Assembly (NCBI GenBank): GCA_025929425.1
Contig: JAICME010000004.1
Location: forward strand, 1-47,732
DNA length: 47,732 nt
Direction: 5' to 3'
Source: Thermoleophilia bacterium
GTDB lineage: Bacteria; Actinomycetota; Thermoleophilia; Gaiellales; Gaiellaceae
The notes under the pieces are model-generated. The model saw only the letters and a list, made by a program, of their open reading frames with translations. It did no database searches and had not been told where the DNA came from. Below, one piece after another: positions 7,666 to 19,992 of this stretch. The position numbers and the translations under genes were made by a program. Position 1 is the first letter of the stretch; every line of letters starts with the position of its first letter.

Positions 7666-9798
7666 GAACGTCCCGATCTCGCCCGGCGCGAGCTCGAGTC
7701 CGCCGTCGGCGTCTTGCTCCTCGTCGAGGCGAAGGCGGTGCAGAGGCCGGTCGAGGGTCAATGTCTCCGGCCGCGCGTTCGGGTTGAAGACGCGCAGAAC
7801 GAGACCGGTGCCCGACTCGGCCTGCTTGAGGCACGAGAAGACCATGTCGCCGCCGAGAGCGAGTGGCGGTTCGAAGGGATCGCCGCGGAGGAAATCGGTG
7901 CGGTAGTCCTGGCTTGCGCGGACGAGTGCAGCGTCGGAGAGCGAATCCCCGTCGAAGCGGAGCGCGTACTCGAGAACGTGCCGTCCGCGGCACTGTCCCT
8001 CGGGAGTGGCGATCTGGGGCCCCGCACCGACCGGGCGGGTCTCCATTCCGGGGCCGCGCGAGATCGTCCCCACGCACCGCAGGAGCGTCAGTCTCAGGCC
8101 CTCCGACGAGGCTTCGTATTCCGGCAGCCCCTTGGTCAGTAGCACGAGTGGGCCGAGCGCGACCGCTCCGAGCGTGTGCGCCGTCGGCACCGGCGGTTCG
8201 ACCCATCTGACCCGCGGCGGGGGCGGGGTGAGCGGTCGCCGGACAACCGCGAACTGGCTCTCGGCTCGCACTTCGCGGGCTCCGCGGTCGGAACGGACGA
8301 GAACCCGTAGCCGATGATCGTCGGCCTCGTTTTCGACGATGCTCGTCAGCTCGAGGCGGTCGAGTCCCGGGATCGCGCGGATCGTCGTCTCGATCCGGAC
8401 TCCGGGGAGCTCGTGCTCGAGCACGAGCGCATCGCCCTCGCGCCGCGACGCGAGCAACCGAGCCGGCGTGGCCTTCCCGTCCGGACAGAACGTGTACAGG
8501 TCTCCGCTGTCCGGCTCGTCCTCGAACACGAGCAGGTCGGCAATCGCATCGACGTCGAAGCGCGCGCGTTGCCCGGCGAGCGGCTCGGGGCGTCCGCCGG
8601 AGAAGCCGTCGAGTTCGACGAGCTCGCCGTCGACGAGGCGGCAGCGTCGGAACGGGAGCGTGTTCACGAACGCCCCGCCGACACCGAGTGCCTCCCGTTC
8701 GGCGTAGTCGAGGGTCCGGTCGAGCTGCTCGTAGCGCACGAGCATGTCCCGGTGGACCTCGTCGCACGAGCAGCCGCAGATCGAGTCGTGCGGGTGGTTG
8801 CGCAGGAGGTCGCGCCAGGCGAGCCGCAGGTCGTCGGCGGGGAAGGGCGCATCCTCCCGGAGGGTCCGCAGTGCCGCGGCTGTCTCGATCGAGAGGAGTC
8901 GTGTCTCCGCGCGCTCGTTCGCCTGCTTGAGGTAGATCCGGGCCGAGTTGACTCCGCGCAGGACGTTCTGCAGCCGGCTGCCGACGAGCTCGCCCTCGTA
9001 GGACGGAAGCCCTTCCGGATCGGGATCGTGCTCGTCGTACCGGCCGATGCGGAACGTGGCGCCGAACGTGTCCTCGAGCCCTCTGAGGATCTCGGGCAGC
9101 TCCGGCTCGACCGGGAGGTGATCGGAGCCGTTGGCGAGCACGATCTCGCGCTGGCCGGCACGCTGCACGTCGTCGCCGAGATGCTCGACGATCCCGCGGA
9201 CGCGGTCTTCGGCGTCGTTGTGCCAGGTCAGGCGCGCGAAGTTGTCGTAGTGCGGGAGCATCTGGCACGCGACGACGTCGGCCGCTCCGGCTCGCCAGCG
9301 GAAGAAGACGCCCACGTCGTCGATCTCGTCGCCCATCCCACGGGAGAAGAGAAAGATTCGGATGCCGAACCCGGCGAGGATCTGCGGCAGCTGGGCCGGA
9401 TGCCCGAAGCTGTCGGGGAGATAGCCGGCACCGCTCGGCTCCACCCCGAACCGCCGGCAGACTCGCCGCCCGAGCAGGAGGTTGCGGACGAGCGACTCGC
9501 CGCCGACGAGGATCTCGTCCGGCAGGACGTAGGAAGGGCCCACCTCGAGGCGTCCCTCGGCAAGCAGCTTGCGGAGCCGGCCCTCGTTCTCCGGCCGAAC
9601 TCCGACGTAGTCCTCGAGCACGATCGCCTGCCCGTCGGGCGTGAACGAGGTGAACGACGGGTCGCTCTCGAGCGTGTCGAGAACCCCGTCTACGACTGCG
9701 CCGAGCCGCAGGCGGAACTGCTCGAAGGGGAGGTACCACTCGCGGTCCCAGTGTGTGTGAGGGACGACCAGGTAGTGGAAGTCCGAGACCGCGGGCAC
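7651..9798 (-). CDS. Glycoside hydrolase family 38 alpha-mannosidase-like protein
   Basis: Predicted zinc-dependent retaining alpha-mannosidase or mannosylglycerate hydrolase, 715 residues, no signal peptide. The GH38 core is clear: [10 protein letters not shown] (residues 13-22; H16 and D18 as zinc ligands), [15 protein letters not shown] with D129 as nucleophile/metal ligand, and [11 protein letters not shown] with H337. The C-terminal half is the beta-sandwich part of GH38. GTG at 9798 is preferred because TAGGCT ends seven bases upstream and the frame further upstream merely mirrors the divergent HAD gene. Family members act on mannosyl-glycerate, N-glycan-type oligosaccharides or other alpha-mannosides; the substrate cannot be read from sequence. 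Confidence 0.88.
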   Translation of the reverse strand: MPAVSDFHYLVVPHTHWDREWYLPFEQFRLRLGAVVDGVLDTLESDPSFTSFTPDGQAIVLEDYVGVRPENEGRLRKLLAEGRLEVGPSYVLPDEILVGGESLVRNLLLGRRVCRRFGVEPSGAGYLPDSFGHPAQLPQILAGFGIRIFLFSRGMGDEIDDVGVFFRWRAGAADVVACQMLPHYDNFARLTWHNDAEDRVRGIVEHLGDDVQRAGQREIVLANGSDHLPVEPELPEILRGLEDTFGATFRIGRYDEHDPDPEGLPSYEGELVGSRLQNVLRGVNSARIYLKQANERAETRLLSIETAAALRTLREDAPFPADDLRLAWRDLLRNHPHDSICGCSCDEVHRDMLVRYEQLDRTLDYAEREALGVGGAFVNTLPFRRCRLVDGELVELDGFSGGRPEPLAGQRARFDVDAIADLLVFEDEPDSGDLYTFCPDGKATPARLLASRREGDALVLEHELPGVRIETTIRAIPGLDRLELTSIVENEADDHRLRVLVRSDRGAREVRAESQFAVVRRPLTPPPPRVRWVEPPVPTAHTLGAVALGPLVLLTKGLPEYEASSEGLRLTLLRCVGTISRGPGMETRPVGAGPQIATPEGQCRGRHVLEYALRFDGDSLSDAALVRASQDYRTDFLRGDPFEPPLALGGDMVFSCLKQAESGTGLVLRVFNPNARPETLTLDRPLHRLRLDEEQDADGGLELAPGEIGTFLVGD

Positions 9799-9805
9799 GG
9801 CAAGG

Positions 9806-9811
9806 AGCCTA
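9806..9811 (-). promoter_or_regulatory. Leaderless-type promoter of the GH38 gene
   Basis: TAGGCT on the minus strand ends seven bases before the GTG at 9798. It faces the divergent HAD promoter; the two -10 elements are only 13 bases apart, so the genes probably compete for polymerase. Confidence 0.45.
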
Positions 9812-9824
9812 CTGTCGGCGCCGA

Positions 9825-9830
9825 TACGAT
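9825..9830 (+). promoter_or_regulatory. Leaderless-type promoter of the HAD phosphatase gene
   Basis: TACGAT ends seven bases before the ATG at 9838; no SD is positioned for that ATG (the AAGGAG at 9802 is too far away). Confidence 0.5.
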
Positions 9831-9837
9831 CGACGCC

Positions 9838-13692
<3,855 letters not shown>

Positions 13693-13701
13693 GATCTTTC
13701 C

Positions 13702-13729
13702 ATTTTTCAAGCGAGAGTCCGAACGTCAA
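13702..13729 (-). promoter_or_regulatory. Promoter of dacB
   Basis: On the minus strand TTGACG (13724-13729), a 16-nt spacer and AAAAAT (13702-13707) resemble a sigma-70 promoter. The predicted start of transcription is at or within a few bases of GTG 13692, which supports that start and a near-leaderless mRNA. Confidence 0.5.
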
Positions 13730-13796
13730 GCGGGATGGGTCGATCCGCGCCCGAAGATGGGCCGTGCGGCCCATTCCGCTGGTCGGTTCGCCCTCC

Positions 13797-13802
13797 GATA
13801 AT
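13797..13802 (+). promoter_or_regulatory. -10 element of the 13811 gene
   Basis: GATAAT, five of six to TATAAT, ends eight bases before ATG 13811 and there is no SD in between, indicating a leaderless transcript. Confidence 0.5.
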
Positions 13803-13810
13803 CGTGGGTC

Positions 13811-14125
13811 ATGCCGCTGGACGACATCGCAGAGCTGCTCGACATGCCCGAGAACGGGGCGGGCGCGCCCAGTCTCGACACGATCGAGTCGACGCTGACG
13901 GACGGCTACGCCGCCAAGCTCGCGCTCGAGGCCGAGCGCTGGCGGATCGAGCAGCGCCTCGGCATGGTCGCGCGAGATGCGGGCGAGGTGAAGGCACATG
14001 GGGTCGCCGCCGAGCTCGCCGAGCTTTCCAACCGCCTCGAGACGACCGACGGAGAGCTCGCGCGCCTTCGCTCGCTCCTCCGCAACCTCCAGGGCGTCAG
14101 GCGGCGCCGCAAGGCGAACGCCTAG
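13811..14125 (+). CDS. Small coiled-coil protein of unknown function
   Basis: 104 residues, not recognised. There is no signal peptide or membrane segment, so it is probably cytoplasmic. The N-terminal third (PLDDIAELLDMPENG) is acidic; residues about 30-95 are highly charged with heptad-like Leu/Ala spacing, suggesting a helical coiled coil, and the C-terminus is very basic (GVRRRRKANA), which could contact nucleic acid or membrane. A GATAAT element lies just upstream. It is convergent with the response-regulator gene, sharing CTAG at the stops. Coding is supported by codon bias and by the tight fit to its neighbours; no function is proposed. Confidence 0.7.
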   Translation: MPLDDIAELLDMPENGAGAPSLDTIESTLTDGYAAKLALEAERWRIEQRLGMVARDAGEVKAHGVAAELAELSNRLETTDGELARLRSLLRNLQGVRRRRKANA

Positions 14126-14805
14126 ACGATCCCGCTGCGAACCGCGTAGACAGCCGCCTGGATGCGGTTGTCGATCTGGAGCTTCATGAGGATGTTCGAG
14201 ATGTGATTCTTGACCGTCTTCGGGCTGATGTGTAGCTCGGCGGCGATCACGGCGTTGTCCTTGCCGTTCGCGATCAGCTTCAGAACCTCGATCTCGCGCT
14301 CCGACAGCTCTGCGCGGATCATCTCCTCGATCTCGGGCTGTGCGCTCGTGGCGCGGATCCGCTGCAGCACCTTCGTCGCGATGTGCGGGGAGATGAGCGC
14401 CTCCCCTCGAGCGGCGGCCTGGATCCCGGAGACGAGCTCCTGGATCGAGGCGTCCTTGAGGAGGTAACCGCAGGCGCCGGCCAGGATCGCGTCGGTGACA
14501 TCCGAGTCCTCGTCGGAGATCGTGAGCATGACGACCCGCGTGAGTGGCGACACCTCCGCGATGTGGCGTGTCGCCTCGACGCCGCCCATCGACGGCATGT
14601 TGAGGTCCATGACGACGACATCGGGAGTCAGTTCGCGGACATACGCGACCGCTTCCGCTCCCGTCCCCGCCTCTCCGACGATCGCGAGACCCTGCTCCTC
14701 GAGCAGGTTCCGCAATCCGGTTCGGAAGAGATCGTGGTCGTCGACGAGCAGCACGCGAAGTGCCTCCACGTGACGTTCCTCGGCCGTCTCCACGAGTTCA
14801 CTCAC
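14122..14805 (-). CDS. NarL/LuxR-family response regulator
   Basis: Cytoplasmic transcription regulator of a two-component system, 227 residues. The receiver domain shows acidic D22-D23, phosphoacceptor D67 in VVVMDLNMP, and the YLLKDAS lysine near residue 117; the C-terminal HTH (about 160-222) has LSEREIEVLKLIANGKDN and ISPKTVKNHISNILMKL, the LuxR DNA-recognition signature. GTG start is preceded by an AAAGGGGGGA SD and a TACACT -10 (14830-14835), so unlike many neighbours this mRNA has a leader. No histidine kinase is adjacent. It lies directly downstream of the 3D-domain gene on the same strand (31 nt gap), suggesting a link to wall or envelope control, which is inference. Confidence 0.92.
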   Translation of the reverse strand: MSELVETAEERHVEALRVLLVDDHDLFRTGLRNLLEEQGLAIVGEAGTGAEAVAYVRELTPDVVVMDLNMPSMGGVEATRHIAEVSPLTRVVMLTISDEDSDVTDAILAGACGYLLKDASIQELVSGIQAAARGEALISPHIATKVLQRIRATSAQPEIEEMIRAELSEREIEVLKLIANGKDNAVIAAELHISPKTVKNHISNILMKLQIDNRIQAAVYAVRSGIV

Positions 14806-14836
14806 CGCGATCCCCCCTTTCGCGGCGCCAGTGTAA

Positions 14837-15820
14837 TCAGTAAATCGTGATCGTGACGGTGCGGCGGCCCCAGGCCGCGCATTCGGCGTACGTGGGGAAC
14901 CAGAGGTCGATGATGTTCCCGCGGATTCCGCCGCCGATGTCGGCTGCGACCCCGTTGCCGTACCCGGGGATGTACAGCCTGCTGCCGAGCGGGATGACGG
15001 CCGGGTCGACCGCCACGACGCCTCGCCCGACCGGCATCCCGGTTGCCGTCTTGCCGGGCAGGTCGTAGCACGTCGCGCTCACGACGAGCTGCCGTTTGCC
15101 TGAAGGAGGAGCGGGTGCGGCCGCCTGAAGGTGCTGCGACTTCACCTGGGCCGCGCGCGCGGCTGCTTCGACGGTGCGGACCTGCGTCTTCTGGAGCCGC
15201 TCTCGCGCGTGCAGGGACGTCACGTACGCGAGGCGAGCCGCAGCCGCCGAGGCGAGTCTCTGCTCGCCCTGGCGAGCGGAGGCGAGAGAGCGCGCCAGCC
15301 GCCGCTCCGCCGCGGCGAGGCGAGCTTGCGATCCCACGAGGCGCACGTGCGCCGCGGTCGTCAGTGCCACGATCTGCCGGCTCTGATCGGCGACGCGCGA
15401 AAGGGCGTCTAGCTGGCGCAACCCCTTCGTGAGCGAGTCGGCTCCGAGCATGACGGCCACCGGGTCGACATTTCCCCTCTCGTACAGGGCACGCAGCTCG
15501 AGTGCGAGCTGCTGCTGCCCGCTCTGCAGGGATGTCCGTGCCGCGCCGAGCTCCTGCCGGATCGCGCTTCGCTGCCTTTGCAGCGCGGCGGCTGCGTCTT
15601 CGAGCGATGCAACCCGGGCGCGCCACGCGTGGAGTTGCGAGTCCAGGGCGTACAGGCTGAGCAGCGCCTGGTGAGCGCGGCTCGAGAGCTGTTGAGCCGA
15701 GGTCGCCCGCGCGTGACCCGGAAACCCCGGAGCAGCGAGTGCGGCCGACGCGGCCATGAGTGTCAGCACCGCCGCGGCCGCTAGAAACCGCGCGGTGCGG
15801 GATCTCGTCCTCCCGAGCAC
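14837..15820 (-). CDS. Secreted coiled-coil protein with C-terminal 3D domain (putative lytic transglycosylase)
   Basis: 327 residues. An N-terminal signal peptide (FLAAAAVLTLMAASAALAA) is followed by a long coiled coil (about 36-235) and a C-terminal 3D domain (about 243-327). The three-Asp domain is recognised by CYDLPGKTATG, VVAVDPAVIPLGSRLYIPG, AADIGGGIRG and NIIDLWF; such domains have the double-psi barrel fold of MltA-type transglycosylases and Rpf-like enzymes. The coiled coil contains AVMLGADSL, matching AVILGARSL in the divergent NlpC/P60 protein, so both belong to a PcsB-like architecture. GTG start has TACGGT eight bases upstream. Likely peptidoglycan remodelling outside the membrane; catalytic activity is inferred. 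Confidence 0.85.
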   Translation of the reverse strand: MLGRTRSRTARFLAAAAVLTLMAASAALAAPGFPGHARATSAQQLSSRAHQALLSLYALDSQLHAWRARVASLEDAAAALQRQRSAIRQELGAARTSLQSGQQQLALELRALYERGNVDPVAVMLGADSLTKGLRQLDALSRVADQSRQIVALTTAAHVRLVGSQARLAAAERRLARSLASARQGEQRLASAAAARLAYVTSLHARERLQKTQVRTVEAAARAAQVKSQHLQAAAPAPPSGKRQLVVSATCYDLPGKTATGMPVGRGVVAVDPAVIPLGSRLYIPGYGNGVAADIGGGIRGNIIDLWFPTYAECAAWGRRTVTITIY

Positions 15821-15828
15821 GTCGGCGG

Positions 15829-15834
15829 ACCGTA
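15829..15834 (-). promoter_or_regulatory. Leaderless-type promoter of the 3D-domain gene
   Basis: TACGGT on the minus strand ends eight bases before GTG 15820. The intergenic region with the divergent NlpC gene (15821-15961) is 141 bp and moderately AT-rich; no riboswitch fold was recognised in it. Confidence 0.45.
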
Positions 15835-15946
15835 CTCGACGCGCCGAATTCGTGCAGGGGTTGCGGAACCTGATTTGAAAACTGTATGGGCCAAATTGCA
15901 GGATCTTCGTGACGGTTCTCGGGTTGCGGGCATCCGGCTGCCCTGT

Positions 15947-15952
15947 TACCGT
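15947..15952 (+). promoter_or_regulatory. Leaderless-type promoter of the NlpC/P60 gene
   Basis: TACCGT preceded by TGT (extended -10), with TTGCGG 17 bases further upstream, ends nine bases before GTG 15962. Confidence 0.45.
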
Positions 15953-15961
15953 CCCCCCCTT

Positions 15962-17080
15962 GTGACGGGCGGGAGGACGTCATGGCGCGCGCCGAGGCGG
16001 CTAGCGGTGATCTCGGCGCTGCTGATCGGCTTGCTCATGGTCGGCCTATTCGGGTCGACTGCTTCGCGTGCTCGAGCGGATCAGATCGGCGCAAAACGCG
16101 CCCAGGCCCAGTCCGTGCTGGTGCGGCTGCAGGAGCTCGACGCGGCGGCCCAGCGGGCGAACAGCCGATACGAAGCGGCGAATCAGAAGCTGGCGGCGAT
16201 CGAGGGTCAGCTCACCGTCAATCGCCAGGCACTCGGCGTGGCCCGCGGAAATCTCTCCCAGGCGCAGGCTGCGCTCATGAAGCGGCTCGTCGCGATCTAC
16301 ACGTCGGATGAGGAGCAGTCCTCCCTGGCGGTGATCCTCGGCGCCCGCAGCCTCGACGACCTCATCTCCCGGATCGAGACGGTCAACTCGGTCTCGACGC
16401 AGGATTCGGCGCTGATCCACCAGGTGGTCGGGTTCCAGCACCAGATCGTGCAGCGCCGGTTGCTGCTGCACCAACAGCGTGCAAGCGCGCGTCACCTGCT
16501 TGCCGCCCAGGCCGCGGCACGTGATCGGATCGAGGGCAAGCTCGCTGCCGCGCGTCACCTCTACAGCTCGGTTCGCTCGCAGCTTCAGCAGATGATCTCG
16601 CAGCAGCAGGCGGCCCAGGCGGCGGCTGCCCACGAAGCTCGTGCCGCGGCTACCCAGGCAGGCTCACCGCTCGGCAGCTTCGACATCAGCAGCCCCTCAG
16701 CGACACCGCCGGCGGGTCAGTACGGCGGGGTCGTCGGGATCGCGATGCAGTACCTCGGCGTGCCGTACGTGTGGGGCGGTGCAAGCCCGAGCGGATTCGA
16801 TTGCTCCGGCCTGGTCATGTACGTGTTCGGCCAGGTGGGCATCTCGCTTCCGCACTACACCGTCGCCCAGTACAGCTACCCGAACTCGGTCTCCGTACCC
16901 CAGAGCGACCTCCAACCGGGTGATCTCGTCTTCTTCGCCGGCCTCGGGCACGTCGGGATCTACGTCGGCAACGGGCAGTTCATCCACGCGCCGCATACGG
17001 GTGACGTCGTCCGCATCGACAGCCTGAGCGAGGGCTGGTACGCCTCCGAGTACGACGGCGCCAAGCGCATCCTCGGCTAG
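15962..17080 (+). CDS. Secreted NlpC/P60 peptidoglycan endopeptidase with PcsB-like coiled coil
   Basis: Predicted gamma-D-Glu-diamino-acid endopeptidase acting on wall peptides, 372 residues. The signal peptide (VISALLIGLLMVGLFG) is followed by a long coiled coil (about 40-240), an Ala/Ser/Pro linker, and NlpC/P60 (about 255-372). Catalytic residues are C281 in GFDCSGLV, H330 in GHVGIYVG and H342 in FIHAPH; the YVWGGASP motif precedes the Cys. Start GTG 15962 gives a good basic n-region and follows a TANNNT element; a TTG at 15875 would add 29 residues without signal-peptide character. The coiled coil shares the AVILGARSL region with the divergent 3D protein, suggesting duplicated, FtsEX-type regulated architecture (inference). 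Confidence 0.92.
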   Translation: MTGGRTSWRAPRRLAVISALLIGLLMVGLFGSTASRARADQIGAKRAQAQSVLVRLQELDAAAQRANSRYEAANQKLAAIEGQLTVNRQALGVARGNLSQAQAALMKRLVAIYTSDEEQSSLAVILGARSLDDLISRIETVNSVSTQDSALIHQVVGFQHQIVQRRLLLHQQRASARHLLAAQAAARDRIEGKLAAARHLYSSVRSQLQQMISQQQAAQAAAAHEARAAATQAGSPLGSFDISSPSATPPAGQYGGVVGIAMQYLGVPYVWGGASPSGFDCSGLVMYVFGQVGISLPHYTVAQYSYPNSVSVPQSDLQPGDLVFFAGLGHVGIYVGNGQFIHAPHTGDVVRIDSLSEGWYASEYDGAKRILG

Positions 17081-18771
17081 CGACCCGGCTCGTACAGCTT
17101 CTCGATCTCGTCCGCGAAGTGCTCGTGGATGACCGCGCGGCGCAGCTTCAGCGTCGGCGTCACCTCGCCCTGCTCCTGCGTGAACTCGCGCGGGAGGATC
17201 ATGAACCGCTTGATCTGCTCGGCACGCATCCGATCGCGGTTGACGTCGTCGACGACCTCCTGCACGAGCTGTTGCCGGTCTAGACCGCTCGACGCGACCT
17301 CGGTCTCGTCCAGCGTGACGAGCGCTGTCACGTAGGGGCGGCGGTCGCCGACGACGATCGCCTGTGAAACGAACCGCGACGTCTTGAGCGCGTTCTCGAG
17401 GTTCTGCGGCGCGATGTTCTTGCCGCCCGCGGTGATGATCAGGTCCTTTTTCCGGTCGGTGATGCGCAGGAACCCCTCGGCGTCGATCTTGCCGACGTCA
17501 CCGGTGTGGAGCCAGCCATCCTCGGTGAGCGCTGCGGCCGTTGCCTCCGGCTCCTTGTAGTAGCCGGCGAAGACGGCGTCGCTGCGGATCAGGATCTCGC
17601 CGTCATCGGCGAGCCGGATCTCGGCGCCCTCGACCGGCTTCCCGACGCTGCCGATCCGGAAGTCGTCGGGCTCGTTCACGGTCGCCGAGCTGCCGGTCTC
17701 GGTCAGGCCGTAACCCTCGATCACCGGAACGCCGAGCGCGTGGAAGAACTCCATGACGTCGGTGGAGAGCGGAGCCGCCCCGGAGACGCCGACGCGCAGG
17801 CGGCCGCCGAGCCGGTCGCGCACCTTCGTGAACACGAGGCGGTCGGCCAGTCGTTCCCGCACCGCGAGAGAGAGCGGCACCGCGGCGCCCTCGCGCCGCG
17901 TACGGCTCGCGCGGGCGCCGACCTCGAGCGCCCAGAGCCCGACCTTCCGCCGGAGACCGCCGGCTCGCTCGATCTCGCCGAGGGTCGAGGCGTGAATCTT
18001 CTCGTAGACGCGCGGCACGGCCGGAAGAACGTGCGGACGCACGGCCGCCATTGCCTCCGGCACGCGGGCAACGTCGGCTACGGCTGCGACGGTCGCGCCA
18101 CGGAACGACGCCGCCTGATGCGCGAGGCGGCCGTAGCTGTGGGCGAGGGGCAGGAAGACGAGCACGATGTCGCCCGGGGCCTGTAGCCCTTCCGCCACAC
18201 AGGTGGCCGCGGTGACGAGATTGCGATGCGTCAGCATGCAGCCCTTCGGCGGCCCCGTGGTCCCGGAGGTGTAGATGAGCGTCGCCAGGTCGTCTTCGGC
18301 GACCGGCTCCGGCCGCAGGTGCCTCGCCAGGCGCCCATCGGCTTCGAGCTTCTCGAGCCAGGCGAAGGGGATGATCTCGCGCAGCGAAGGGAGAGAGCCT
18401 CGGATGGACACGAGCTTGTGCGTCTGCTCCTCGTCCTCGGTGAACGCGAGCACCGCCTCGGAATGCTCGAGGATGTACTCGCACTCCTTCGCCGAGCTCG
18501 TCGGGTAGAGGCCAACGACGACGGCACCGATCGACATCGCGGCCCAGTCGAGGAGGATCCATTCGAGTCGCGTGCGGGCGAGCACCGCGACGCGATCGCC
18601 GTGCCGCACGCCGCGTGCCAGCAGACCGTGTGCGAGATCGTCGACGCGCTCGGCGGCCTGGGTCCAGGAGACGGGCTTCCACCCGTCCGCATGCTCCTCG
18701 AGGTACGCGGGCTGTGACGGGGCAGCCCGGATTGCCTCGCGCCAGAACTCGGGCGCCGTGCGCCTCTCCAT
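17077..18771 (-). CDS. Long-chain acyl-CoA synthetase (AMP-binding family)
   Basis: Activates fatty acids to acyl-CoA using ATP; 564 residues. The AMP-binding P-loop YTSGTTGPPKG (residues 167-177), the A5-type YGLTETGSSATVN, the GDVGKIDAEGFLRITDRKKD motif and the C-terminal GGKNIAPQNLEN are all visible, matching the FadD15/FAA1-like branch. No signal peptide; probably membrane-associated through its fatty substrate. TACGAT ends seven bases before the ATG, so the transcript is likely leaderless. Its stop shares CTAG with the convergent NlpC gene. The chain-length preference cannot be told from sequence. Confidence 0.93.
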   Translation of the reverse strand: MERRTAPEFWREAIRAAPSQPAYLEEHADGWKPVSWTQAAERVDDLAHGLLARGVRHGDRVAVLARTRLEWILLDWAAMSIGAVVVGLYPTSSAKECEYILEHSEAVLAFTEDEEQTHKLVSIRGSLPSLREIIPFAWLEKLEADGRLARHLRPEPVAEDDLATLIYTSGTTGPPKGCMLTHRNLVTAATCVAEGLQAPGDIVLVFLPLAHSYGRLAHQAASFRGATVAAVADVARVPEAMAAVRPHVLPAVPRVYEKIHASTLGEIERAGGLRRKVGLWALEVGARASRTRREGAAVPLSLAVRERLADRLVFTKVRDRLGGRLRVGVSGAAPLSTDVMEFFHALGVPVIEGYGLTETGSSATVNEPDDFRIGSVGKPVEGAEIRLADDGEILIRSDAVFAGYYKEPEATAAALTEDGWLHTGDVGKIDAEGFLRITDRKKDLIITAGGKNIAPQNLENALKTSRFVSQAIVVGDRRPYVTALVTLDETEVASSGLDRQQLVQEVVDDVNRDRMRAEQIKRFMILPREFTQEQGEVTPTLKLRRAVIHEHFADEIEKLYEPGR

Positions 18772-18778
18772 GTGCGCA

Positions 18779-18784
18779 ATCGTA
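18779..18784 (-). promoter_or_regulatory. Leaderless-type promoter of the acyl-CoA synthetase gene
   Basis: TACGAT on the minus strand ends seven bases before ATG 18771; no SD-like sequence lies between. Confidence 0.5.
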
Positions 18785-18827
18785 TGCAGGGAAGGCGATG
18801 AGAACCGAGAATTCGACCGGTCCTAAC

Positions 18828-18833
18828 TAGACT
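18828..18833 (+). promoter_or_regulatory. Probable -10 of the ku gene
   Basis: TAGACT fits TANNNT. It is two bases from ATG 18836 and 11 from ATG 18845; normal -10 to +1 spacing would start the RNA between the two ATGs and thus favours 18845. Confidence 0.4.
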
Positions 18834-18844
18834 GGATGCAGCCA

Positions 18845-19708
18845 ATGCGGACTATCTGGAACGGATCGATCAGCTTCGGCCTCGTCAACATCCCGGTCGG
18901 GCTCGCGCTTGCGACCCAGCGGCAGGATGTGTCGTTCCGCACCCTGCACAGGGAGTGCGGGTCGCCGATCAAGCAGAAGCGCTGGTGCCCCGTCCACGAG
19001 CGCGACGTGGAGCAGGACGAGCTCGTCAAGGGGTGGGAGTTCGCGAAGGGCCAGTACGTATACGTCGAAGAGGCGGATCTCGAGGCCGTCGCGCTCCAGC
19101 GTTCGCAGTCGATCGCGATTCTTCGCTTCGTCCGGCTGGAGGACGTCGACCCGGTCTACTTCGACCGCACGTACTACCTCGCCCCGGCCGATGCCGAGGC
19201 GCAGCGGCGCCCGTACGTCCTGCTGCTGCGGGCGATGGAGGACTCGGGGATGGCCGCGGTCGGCAAGTTCGTCCTCTGGGGCAAGGAGAACCTCTGCCTG
19301 ATCCGCGCCCGGGCCGGCGCGCTGCTGCTCGAAACGCTCTTCTTCGCCGAGGATGTCCGGACGAAGGACGAGATCGAGGAAGCGGTGGGGGAGACCGATG
19401 TTCAGGAGGCCGAGCTGAAGCTCGCGGAGCAGGTGATCTCCAGCCTCTCGGGTGAGTGGACGCCGGAGGACTTCGAGAACGACTACCGCCGAGACCTTGC
19501 CCAGATGCTCGAGGCGAAGCTCGCGGGTCAGGAGATCGTCGCGCCGGAGCCGGTCGCCGACGCACCGGTCATCGACCTGATGGAGGCCCTGCGCCAGAGC
19601 GTCGCCGACGCGCAGAGCCGGCGGTCGGCGGAGAGCGCCAAGGACGGGAAGAGCGAGTCGAAGAGCCGCTCCCGCTCCGGTAGGACGCCGGCAAAGAAGT
19701 CCGCCTGA
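18845..19708 (+). CDS. ku: Non-homologous end joining protein Ku
   Basis: Homodimeric ring that binds DNA double-strand ends and recruits LigD. The 287-residue protein begins with the conserved MRTIWNGSISFGLVNIPVG and shows VSFRTLHRECGSPI, the central YYLAPADAEAQRPY-type strand region and the ETLFFAEDVR motif of the Ku core, then a Ser/Lys/Arg-rich basic tail (about 255-287) typical of bacterial Ku. An ATG three codons upstream (18836) is the alternative start; I prefer 18845 because it matches the family N-terminus and the promoter position. No ligD is adjacent, so the partner must be encoded elsewhere. Confidence 0.94.
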   Translation: MRTIWNGSISFGLVNIPVGLALATQRQDVSFRTLHRECGSPIKQKRWCPVHERDVEQDELVKGWEFAKGQYVYVEEADLEAVALQRSQSIAILRFVRLEDVDPVYFDRTYYLAPADAEAQRRPYVLLLRAMEDSGMAAVGKFVLWGKENLCLIRARAGALLLETLFFAEDVRTKDEIEEAVGETDVQEAELKLAEQVISSLSGEWTPEDFENDYRRDLAQMLEAKLAGQEIVAPEPVADAPVIDLMEALRQSVADAQSRRSAESAKDGKSESKSRSRSGRTPAKKSA

Positions 19709-19714
19709 CGAAGA

Positions 19715-19733
19715 GGGCGGCTCATCGCCGCCC
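19715..19733. terminator. Stem-loop between convergent ku and HTH genes
   Basis: GGGCGGC and GCCGCCC pair around a TCATC loop in the 51-bp gap between the two convergent stops. It lacks a T-run on either strand but its place suggests bidirectional termination. Confidence 0.5.
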
Positions 19734-19759
19734 CCTCGAAGCATCGCTCCCAGCCGCGC

Positions 19760-19933
19760 TTACGCTGCGTGCTGGGCGGTTTGCTGCTGGCTGTTGAGGC
19801 TGAGAAGAAAGAGGTACTTGTCGATCTTCCCCTGGTAGATGGGCACGCCCTCTTCGACGCACACCCTGATCACCTCCTGCCGGTCGAGACCGAGCTCTTT
19901 CGACAGTTCATCGGGCGTGAGGTGATTCGCCAT
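19760..19933 (-). CDS. Small putative HTH protein, 57 residues
   Basis: Not recognised as a named gene. From ATG 19933 the protein reads MANHLTPDELSKELGLDRQ, a helix followed by a turn and a second helix (EVIRVCVEEGVPIYQG), in the style of MerR/excisionase-type winged helices; the C-terminus is Gln/Ala-rich. AAAGGAG with nine bases to the ATG is a good SD. The longer frame upstream lacks coding character and crosses a terminator hairpin (19961-19992), which therefore lies in the 5' leader. Possibly a DNA-binding regulator controlled by premature termination, or a gene simply placed behind the terminator of a small RNA. Function unknown. Confidence 0.7.
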   Translation of the reverse strand: MANHLTPDELSKELGLDRQEVIRVCVEEGVPIYQGKIDKYLFLLSLNSQQQTAQHAA

Positions 19934-19960
19934 TCTCGCCTGCTCCTTTCGCCAGGAACG

Positions 19961-19992
19961 AAAAAACCCGCCGCGCGCAACGCGCTGGCGGG
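19961..19992 (-). terminator. Rho-independent-type terminator in the leader of the small HTH gene
   Basis: On the minus strand an 11-bp GC-rich stem (one bulged base, TTG loop; 19967-19992) is followed at once by six Ts (19961-19966). It lies 27 bases before ATG 19933 and just upstream of its SD. It is the only hairpin in the window with a proper T-tract. No gene upstream on the same strand explains it, so it is either an attenuator or the end of a short RNA. Confidence 0.7.

Noticed and set aside
8314-9837. Long plus-strand frame upstream of the HAD phosphatase
   Set aside because: It is antisense to the GH38 gene, which has all catalytic motifs; the HAD protein starts cleanly at 9838.
15821-15961. 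Possible cyclic di-AMP (ydaO) riboswitch before the NlpC/P60 gene
   Set aside because: Such riboswitches are common before wall hydrolases, but the conserved core segments are not present and the promoter appears to be 9 nt from the start codon.
18845-19708. A ku-ligD two-gene NHEJ operon
   Set aside because: Only ku is present; the flanking genes are an acyl-CoA synthetase and a small HTH protein.
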